Below are positions 56,341-64,000 of a stretch of 64,000 nucleotides of DNA, in pieces. A model generated the notes under the pieces. It made no database searches. It worked only from the letters and a program-made list of their open reading frames with translations, and was not told the DNA's origin. The DNA comes from Luzula sylvatica (taxonomy: Eukaryota > Streptophyta > Magnoliopsida > Poales > Juncaceae). Position numbers and translations under genes: made by a program. The DNA lies in contig OX326957.1 of the NCBI GenBank assembly GCA_946800325.1, positions 64,831,570 through 64,895,569 on the forward strand. The letters are read 5' to 3'. Position 1 is the stretch's first letter, and the number at the start of each line of letters is the position of its first letter.

Positions 56341-57290
56341 ATTTTGTATTGTTCACAATTGATGTACTGTTCATAAATCTTTTTTTGGGGGGGGGGGGGG
56401 GGGGGTACTGTTCACACTTGCTGTACTGTTCATAAATGCAGTACTGTTCGCAATTGCAGTTACTGTTCATAAATCTTTTTTTTTTTTTTGGGGTGCAAAT
56501 TTCGGTAAATATATGTGCTTTTTAAGATTTTTCTATGTTATAACAATTTCAGTTTTTTTAAATGTAACAACTTTTTAAATATTTCTCATGCGATATCATT
56601 ATTTTAAGATTATTATAGGAGTATATATCGTAATATCAGATTTTGTAAGGTTATACATGATAATTTCAGATTTTTCAAATATTTCTCATATTGTGTCATT
56701 AATTCATAATTTTTTATAAGGGTAAATATGATAATATATGTTTTTTCCAGAGGTATACATGCTAATTTTTTATTTTTTCAAATACAGTTTTTATTTTATT
56801 CCACATATTATATCATCAATTTGAGATTCTGTAGGGGGATACATCATAGTTTCAGATTTTTTAAAACATAGAAGCTTTTTTGTGATAGTTCTCAACTTCT
56901 CATATTATATCATTAATTTCCGATTTAGATTAGGATATATATTTTTGTAGGGGATACATCATAGTTTCAAATTTTTTAAAACATACAAGCCTTTTGTGAT
57001 AGTTCTCAACTTCTCATATTATATCATTAATTTCCGATTTATATTAGCATACATATATTATATTTTTCAATTTTTTTTTTAATATTTCTCATATGATATC
57101 ATTACTTTCATATTTTTATAGGGTTATATATGGCAATTTCAGATTTTTGTAGGGATACTCATGCAAATTTTAGGTTTTTTTTTAAATATAGACTTTTTAT
57201 ATTAGTCAAATTATATCATTATTTTCATATATTTATACGGGGATATAAGTTTCATATTTACTAGGGATATATGTGATAATTCTATTTTTT
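56341..57290. repeat. Interruption with TACTGTTCA motifs, poly-G tract and TTTCAGATTTTT-type repeats
   Basis: TACTGTTCATAAAT-type repeats at 56345-56475 with a ~19-G run (about 56388-56406) are followed by degenerate units around TATATCATTANTTTC, GGGGATACATNATA and TTTCAGATTTTT. These are simple, old tandem repeats, and no gene is seen. Confidence 0.5.
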
Positions 57291-57495
57291 TTTAAAAGAC
57301 AGGGTTTTTTTGAAATATTTGTCTTAAGTACACCATATTCGGAAAAACGTTGGGACTTTGCTATGTTTCGGGAAATCGAAAAGAGAGAAACAAATTCGGG
57401 ACCTTTGCAGGACCAGGGTAATATGGTAATTTTATCCTGACTACAGACCATGATTTTGGTTATGATTGGTGCAACCAAAACGAGTTCGTTCAGGC

Positions 57496-57820
57496 AGAAT
57501 GAAATGGCTTTGAGTGCGAGGGAGATGGAGAGCAAAATTAAACCCACAAGACTACATAAAAATGTCCACGATACTCAGTTGCATTCCGCGAGGAGTATTT
57601 TCGTCATTTACAATATTTTGATTGTAAATGTTGATAATTTCTTTCGCGTTTTGGGCAGAATGGAATGGTTTTTGAGTGCGACGAGGTGGAGATCAGTATT
57701 ATACCCGGAAGACCACTTCAAAATGGCCACAATACTCAGCTACATTCATTGAGGGGTAATTTCGTCATTTTTAATATTTTGATTATGACCGTTGATAATT
57801 TATTTCATGTTTTGGGCATT
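57496..57820 (+). repeat. ~161-bp tandem duplication inside the satellite interruption
   Basis: Two diverged units share CAGAATG(A/G)AATGG, TTTGAGTGCGA, AAGACTAC/AAGACCAC, ATACTCAG(T/C)T and TTTCGTCATTT...AATATTTTGATT. They begin at about 57496 and 57657. They are GC-richer than the satellite and unrelated to it. Confidence 0.7.
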
Positions 57821-57829
57821 ACTTTTATC

Positions 57830-60800
57830 TTGACTTTTTGCATTTTTAAGAAATTTTTGAAAAAATAAAAAATTGTGTCTGTTAGTTTTCTATTTCGGAG
57901 TATTTTGACGACAACATGAAAATTGATTATTAAGCCTTTGTTATACTTCAATTTTGACATTTTGTACAAAATATGATATCCGATTTTTTTTGTAGGTGTT
58001 AGAGTTGACTTTTTGCATTTTGAATTAATTTTTTAAAAATAGAAAATTTTGTGTGTTAGTCTTCTATTACGGAGTTTTTTGACGACAAAATGAAAATCGA
58101 GTATTTTGCTCGTATTACACTTCAATTTTGACTTTTTTACAAAATAGGATAATTGATTTGTTTTGAAGGTGTTAGACTTCACTTTTTTGCATTTTTAAGA
58201 AATTATTGAAAAAAATAGAAAATTGGGTTTGTTAGTCTTCTAATTCGGAGTATTTTGACAACAACAAGAAAATCGAGTATTTTACTCGCATTATACTTCA
58301 ACTATGACATTTTTTTTTGAAAATAAGATAATTGATTTGCTTCTAAGGTGTTAGAATTCACTTTTTGGATTTTGAAATTTTTTTTGAAAAAATAGAAATT
58401 TGTGTGTGTTAGTCTTCTATTTAGGAGTATTTCGAGGATAAAATGAAAATTGAGTATTTTGCTCGTATTACACTTCAATTTTGATATTTTAAAAAAAAAT
58501 AGGATAATTGATTTGTGTTGAAGGTGTTAGACATCACTTTTTACATTTTGACTAATTTTCTGAAAAAATAGAAATTCGTGTGTGTTAGTCTCTTATTTCG
58601 GAGTATTTTTTGGACAAAATATAAATTGAGTATTTTTCCCATGTTATACTTAAATTTTGACCTTTTTTAGAAAAAAATGATAAGTGATTATTTTTGTAGG
58701 TGTAAGACTTGTATTATTGAATTTTAAGAATTCTTTTAAAAATTAGAAATTTTTGTATGTTAGTCTTCTATTTCGGAGTATTTTGAGGACAACATGAAAA
58801 TTGAGTATTCTGCTCGTATTACTCTTCATTTTTGACATTTTTTTAGAAAATAGGATAATTGATTTTATTTGAAAGGGTTAGACTTCACTTTTTGGATTTT
58901 GAAGAAATTTTGGTAAAAATTGAAAATTGTGGGTGCTAGTCTTCTATTACAGAGTATTTTGAGGACAATATGAAAATTGAGTATTTTCTCGCGTTACACG
59001 TCAATTTTGGCATTTTTTAGAAAATAGGATAACTGATTTTTTTTGTATGTGTTAGACTTGGCTTTTTGCATTTTGAAGATTTTTTTGAAAAATACAAAAT
59101 TTTGTGTGTTAGTCTTCCATTTCCGAGTATTTTGAGGACAACACGGAAATTGAGTATTTTCTCGTGTAACACTTCAATTTTGGCATTTTTTTTGAAAATA
59201 TAATAATTAATTTGTTTCTTAGGTGTTAGACTTCATTTTTTGCATTTTGAATTTTTTTTTGAAAAAAATATAAATTTGTGTGTATTAGTCTTCTATTTCG
59301 GAGTATTTTTAGGACAATATGAAAATTCAGTATTTTGCCCATGTATCACTTAACTTTTTACATTTTTAGAAAATATGATAACTAATTTTTTTTAAGGTGT
59401 TAGACTTGACCTTTTGCATTTTGAAGAAATGATTGAAAAAATAGAAAATTCTGTGTGTTATCTTCTATTTCAGAGTATTTTGAGGACAAGACGAAAATTG
59501 AGTATTTTGCTCGTGTTACACTTCAATTTTGTTAGACTTGCCTTTTTGAATTTTGAAGAAATTTTTGAAAAATACAAAATTGTGTGTGGTAGTCTTCTAT
59601 TTCCGAGTATTTGAGGACAACATGGAAATTGAATTTTTTTTCTCGCGTTACACTTCAATTTTTCCATGTTTTTTGAAAATGGGATAATTAATTTGTTTCT
59701 GAGGTGTTAGACTTCACTTTTCGCATTTTGAATTTTTTTTTTGAAAAATAGAAATTTGTGTCTGTTAGTCCCATATTTCGGAGTATTTTTACAACAACAT
59801 GAAAATTGAGTATTTTGCCCGTGTTACACTTAAATTTTTACATTTTTAGAAAATATGATAACTGATTTTTTTTGTAGGTGTTAGACTTGACTTTTTGCAT
59901 TTTGTAGAAAAAATTGAAAAAATAGAAAATTCTGTGTGTTATCATCTATTTCGGAGTATTTTGAGGACAAAACGAAAATTGACTATTTTGCTCGTATTAC
60001 ACTTCAACTTTGACATTTTTTTAGAAAATAGGATAATTGATTTGCTTCTAAGGTGTTAGAATTCACTTTTTGCATTTTGAAGAAATGTTTGAAAAAATAG
60101 AAATTTGTGTGTGTTAATCTTCTATTTCGGAGTATTTCGAGGATAACATGAAAATTGAGTATTTTGCTCGTATTACACTACTATTTTGATATTTTTAGAA
60201 CAAATAAGATAATTGATTTGTGTTGAATGTGTTAGACATCACTTTTTGCATTTTGAAGAATTTTTTAAAAAATATATAAATTCATGTGTGTTAGTCTCTT
60301 ATTTCAGAGTATTTTTAGGACAAAATGTAAATTGAGTATTTTTCCCATGTCATACTTAAATTTTAACCTTTTTTTAGAAAAAATGATAAGTGATTATTTT
60401 TATAGGTGTAAGACTTGAAATTTTGCATTTTAAGAAATTTTTGAAAAATTAGAAATTTGTGTATGTTAGTCTTCTATTTCGGAGTATTTTTAGGACAACA
60501 TGAAAATTGAGTATTTTGCTCGTATTACACTTCAATTTTGACATTTTTTTTTAAAAATTGGATAATTGATTTGATTTGAAGGTGTTAGACTTCACTTTTT
60601 GCATTATGAAGAAATTTTGAAAAAAATAGAAAATTTGGTTGTGTTAGTGTTCTATTAGGGAGTATTTTGGGGACAACATGAAAATTGAGTATTTTCTCGC
60701 GTTACACTTCAATTTTGACATTTTTTAGAAAATAGGATAATTGATTTTTTTTTGTAGATATTAGACTTGAATTTTTGCATTTTGAAGACATTTTTGAAAA

Positions 60801-63800
60801 ATATAAAATTGTGTGTGTTAGTCTTCAATTTCCGGGTATTTTGAGGACAACATGAAAATTGAGTATTTTCTCGCATTACACTTCAATTTTGACATTTTTT
60901 TACAAAATAGTATAATTGATTTGCTTGTAAGGTGTTAGAATTCACTTTTTGCATTTTGAAGAAATTTTTGAAAAAATAGAAATTTGTGTGTGTTAGTCTT
61001 GTGTTTCGGAGTATTTTGTGGACGACGTGAAAATTGAGGATTTTGCTCATATTACACATGAATTTTGACATTTTTTAAAAATAGGATAATTTTTTTGTTT
61101 TGAAGGTGTTCGACTTCAGTTTATGTATTATTAAGAAATTTTTAAAAAAAATTAGAAATCGGTGTTTGTTAGTCTTCTATTAGGGAGCATTTTTAGGACA
61201 ACACGAAAATTGAGTATTTTCTCGCATTACACTTCAATTTTGACATGTTTTTGATAAAATAGGTTAATTGATTTGTTTTTGAGGTGTTATATTACACTTT
61301 TTCATTTTAAAGAAATTTTTTTGAAAATAAAAAATTGTGCGTGTTAGTCTTCTATTTTCGAGTATTTTGAGGACAACACGAAAATTAAGTATTTTGCTCG
61401 TATTACACTTCAATATTGATTTTTTTAGAAAATAGGATAATATATTTGTTTTGAAGGTGTTGGACTTCACTTTTTGCATTTTGAAGATTTTTTTGAAAAA
61501 ATAGAAATTCGTGTGTGTTAATCTCTTATTTCGGAGTATTTTTAGGACAACATCAAAATGGAGTATTTTCCCGTGTTATACTTAAATTTTCACCTTTTTT
61601 TAGAAGATAGGATAATTGATTTGCTTCTGAGGTGTTAGAATTCAGTTTTTGCATTTTGAAGAAATTTTTGTGTGTTAGTCTTCTATTACAAAGTATTATT
61701 AGGACAACATGAAAATTGAATATTTTGCCCGTGTTACACAAATATTTTAACATTTTTAGAAAATATTATAACTGATATTTTTTTTGTAGGTGTTACACAT
61801 GAGTTTTTGCATTTTGAAGAAATGTTTGAAAAAGTAGAATATTGTGGGTGCTAGTCTTCTATTTCGGAGTATTTTGGGGACAACACGAAAATTGAGTATT
61901 TTGCCCGTATTACAATTCAAATTTAACATTTTTTCAGAAGATAGGATAATTAATTTGTTTTGAAGGTGTTAGACTTCACTTTTTGCATTTTGAAGAAAGC
62001 TTTGACAAATTAGATTTTTGTGTGTGTTAGTCTGTCATTTCGGAGTATTTTTAGGATAACATGAGAATTGAGTACATTTCCTGTGTCATCCAACATTTAA
62101 GTGTTTTTAGAACATATGATAACTGGTTATTTTTGTAGGTGTTACACTTGACTTTTTGCAGTTTTAAGAAATTTTTGAAAAATAGAAATTAGTGTGTGTT
62201 AGTATTTTGATGACAACGTGGCAATTGAGTATATTGCTCGTATTACACTTCAATTTTGACATTTTTTTAGAAAATAGGATAATTGATTTGATTTGAAGGT
62301 GTTAGACTTCACTTTTTGCATTTTGAAGAAATTGTAAAAAAAATAGAAAATTTTGTGTGTTAGTGTTCTATTAGGGAGTATTTTGAGGACAACATGAAAA
62401 TTGAGTATTTTCTAGCATTACACTTCCATTTTGACATTTTTTAGAAAATAGGAATATTGATTTTTTTTTTGTAGGTGTTAGACTTGACTTTTTGCATTTT
62501 GAAGTAATTTTTTAAAAACATAAAATTATGTATGTTAGTCTTCTATTTCCGAGTATTTTGAGGTAACCAAGGAAATTGAGTATTTTCTCGCATTACACTT
62601 CAATTTTGACCTTTTTTTTACAAAATAGTATAATTGATTTTCTTGTATGGTGTTAGAATTCACTTTTTGCATTTTTAAGAAATTTTATTAAAATAGAAAT
62701 TTGTGTGTGTTAGTCTTCTATTTCCGAGTATTTTGTGGACGAACTGAAAATTGAGGAGTTTGCTCATATTACACATGAATTTTTATATTTTTTAGAAAAT
62801 TGGATAATCGTTTTGTTTTGAAGGTGTTCAACTTCAGTTTTTGTATTCTTAAGAAATTTAAAAAAAAATTGAAATTGGTGTGTGTTAGTCTTCTATTATG
62901 GAGCATTTTTAGGACAACATCAAAATTGTGTATTTTCTCGCATTACACTTCAATTTTGACAATTGTTTATAAAATAGGTTAATTTATTTGTTATTGAGGT
63001 GTTATACTTCACTTTTTCATTTTGAAGAAATTTTTTAAAAAATAAAAAATTATGTGTCTTAGTCTTCTATTTCCGAGTATTTTGAGGACAACACGAAAAT
63101 TGAGTATTTTGCTCGTATTACACTTCAATATTGACTTTTTTAGAAAATAGGAAAATTTATTTCTTTTAAAGGTGTTAGATTTCACTTTTTGCATTTCTAA
63201 CAATTTTTTGAAAAAATAGAAAATGGTGTGTGTTAGTCTTCTAGTACGGAGTATTTTTAGGACAACATGAAAATTGAGTATTTTACCCGTGTTATAATAA
63301 ATTTTGACATTCTTTTGAAAATATTGTAACTTATGTTTTTTTAAGGTGTTAGACTTGAATTTTTGCATTTTGAAGAATTTTTTGAAAAAATAGAAATTTG
63401 TGTGTGTTAGTTTTCTATTACGTAGTATTTTGAAGACAACATGAAATTTTAGTACTTTCTCGCGTTACACTTCAATTTTTACATTTTTTAGAAAATAGGA
63501 TAATTATTTTTTTTTAGTGTGTTAGACATCACTTTTTGCATTTTGCTGAATTTTTTGAAAAATATAATATTGTGTGTGTTAGTCTTCTATTTTCTAGTAT
63601 TTTGAAGACAACATGAAAATTGAGTATTTTTTCGCATTACACTTCAATTTTGATATTTTTTTAGACAATGGGATAATTAATTTTCTTTAATGGTGTTAGA
63701 ATTCACCTTTTGCATTTTGAAGAAATTGTTGAAAAAATAAAAATTCGTGTGTGTGATGCTCTTATTTCGCAGTATTTGTAGGACAACATGAAAATTGAGT

Positions 63801-64000
63801 ATTTTTCTGTGTTATACTTAAATGTTCACATTTTTTAGAAAATATGATAACTGATAATTTTTGTAGTGTTAGACTTGACTTTTTGCATTTTTAAGAAATT
63901 TTTAAAAAAAGTAGAATTTTGTATGTGTTAGTCTTCTATTTCGGAGTATTTTGAGGACGACATGAAAATTGAGTATTTTGCTCGTATTACACTTACATTT
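57830..64000 (+). repeat. ~174-bp divergent satellite, block B part 2 (runs off the window)
   Basis: About 35 monomers of the same family and orientation as 54030-56340, continuing to the window edge. Frames of up to 119 codons on the minus strand (for example 63009-63368) are satellite read-through. Confidence 0.88.

Noticed and set aside
63009..63368. 119-codon minus-strand frame and similar frames across 46-64 kb
   Set aside because: All are read-through of the AT-rich satellite, with the same Lys/Phe/Asn-rich repeats in each.

Overview
The window is nuclear DNA of a flowering plant, most likely a eudicot. It is AT-rich, its genes are split by GT-AG introns, and it holds plant-type families (a CYP89A-like P450, a PTEN-C2 class II formin, a family 3 aldehyde dehydrogenase, an ER-type CC glutaredoxin). 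Most of the sequence is layered transposable-element debris, microsatellites and a divergent satellite. I assign no species. All gene models were built by hand from reading frames, splice sites and remembered family motifs.

Layout. 1-4.7 kb: small Helitron-like elements, each with an internal minisatellite, a foldback element with long G and C tracts, and a MITE. 5.4-9.6 kb: a 5'-truncated, broken Ty1/copia element. 10.6-12.6 kb: an intact CYP89A-like P450 (minus strand, 509 aa) with one intron that is mostly a TA-flanked foldback element. 13.05-19.24 kb: a Tourist-like MITE split by a hAT element and by a non-coding LTR element, which itself holds a gag-protease-only LTR element in inverse orientation; the target duplications give the order of insertion. 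19.4-31 kb: more DNA elements (a 786-bp TIR element, a hAT with four small elements and long TA/CA/CT tracts inside, a CACTA element carrying a MuDR transposase fragment, a second CACTA end, LINE scraps). 31.4-38.1 kb: the gene-rich core, an ALDH3-type aldehyde dehydrogenase (plus, 10 exons, 495 aa) and a class II formin (minus, 15 exons, 1062 aa), convergent with only 174 bp between stop codons.

39-46 kb: element ends, an array of palindromic TGACG motifs, MITEs sitting in microsatellites, and a three-exon glutaredoxin (minus, 136 aa) whose active site reads CSYA. 46.4-64 kb: a divergent ~174-bp satellite in two blocks of opposite orientation. They flank a ~4.3-kb island that holds a two-exon gene for a small secreted peptide with repeated PPSPT[A/T]N motifs, and a recent retroposon with a 17-18-bp target duplication, a poly(A) tail and 103-bp 5' monomers.

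The genes do not form a pathway. The five protein-coding genes I trust are the P450, the ALDH, the formin, the glutaredoxin and, with less certainty, the secreted-peptide gene. The most promising candidates for something undescribed are the peptide precursor (50576-50968), the retroposon (52245-53604) and the CSYA glutaredoxin.
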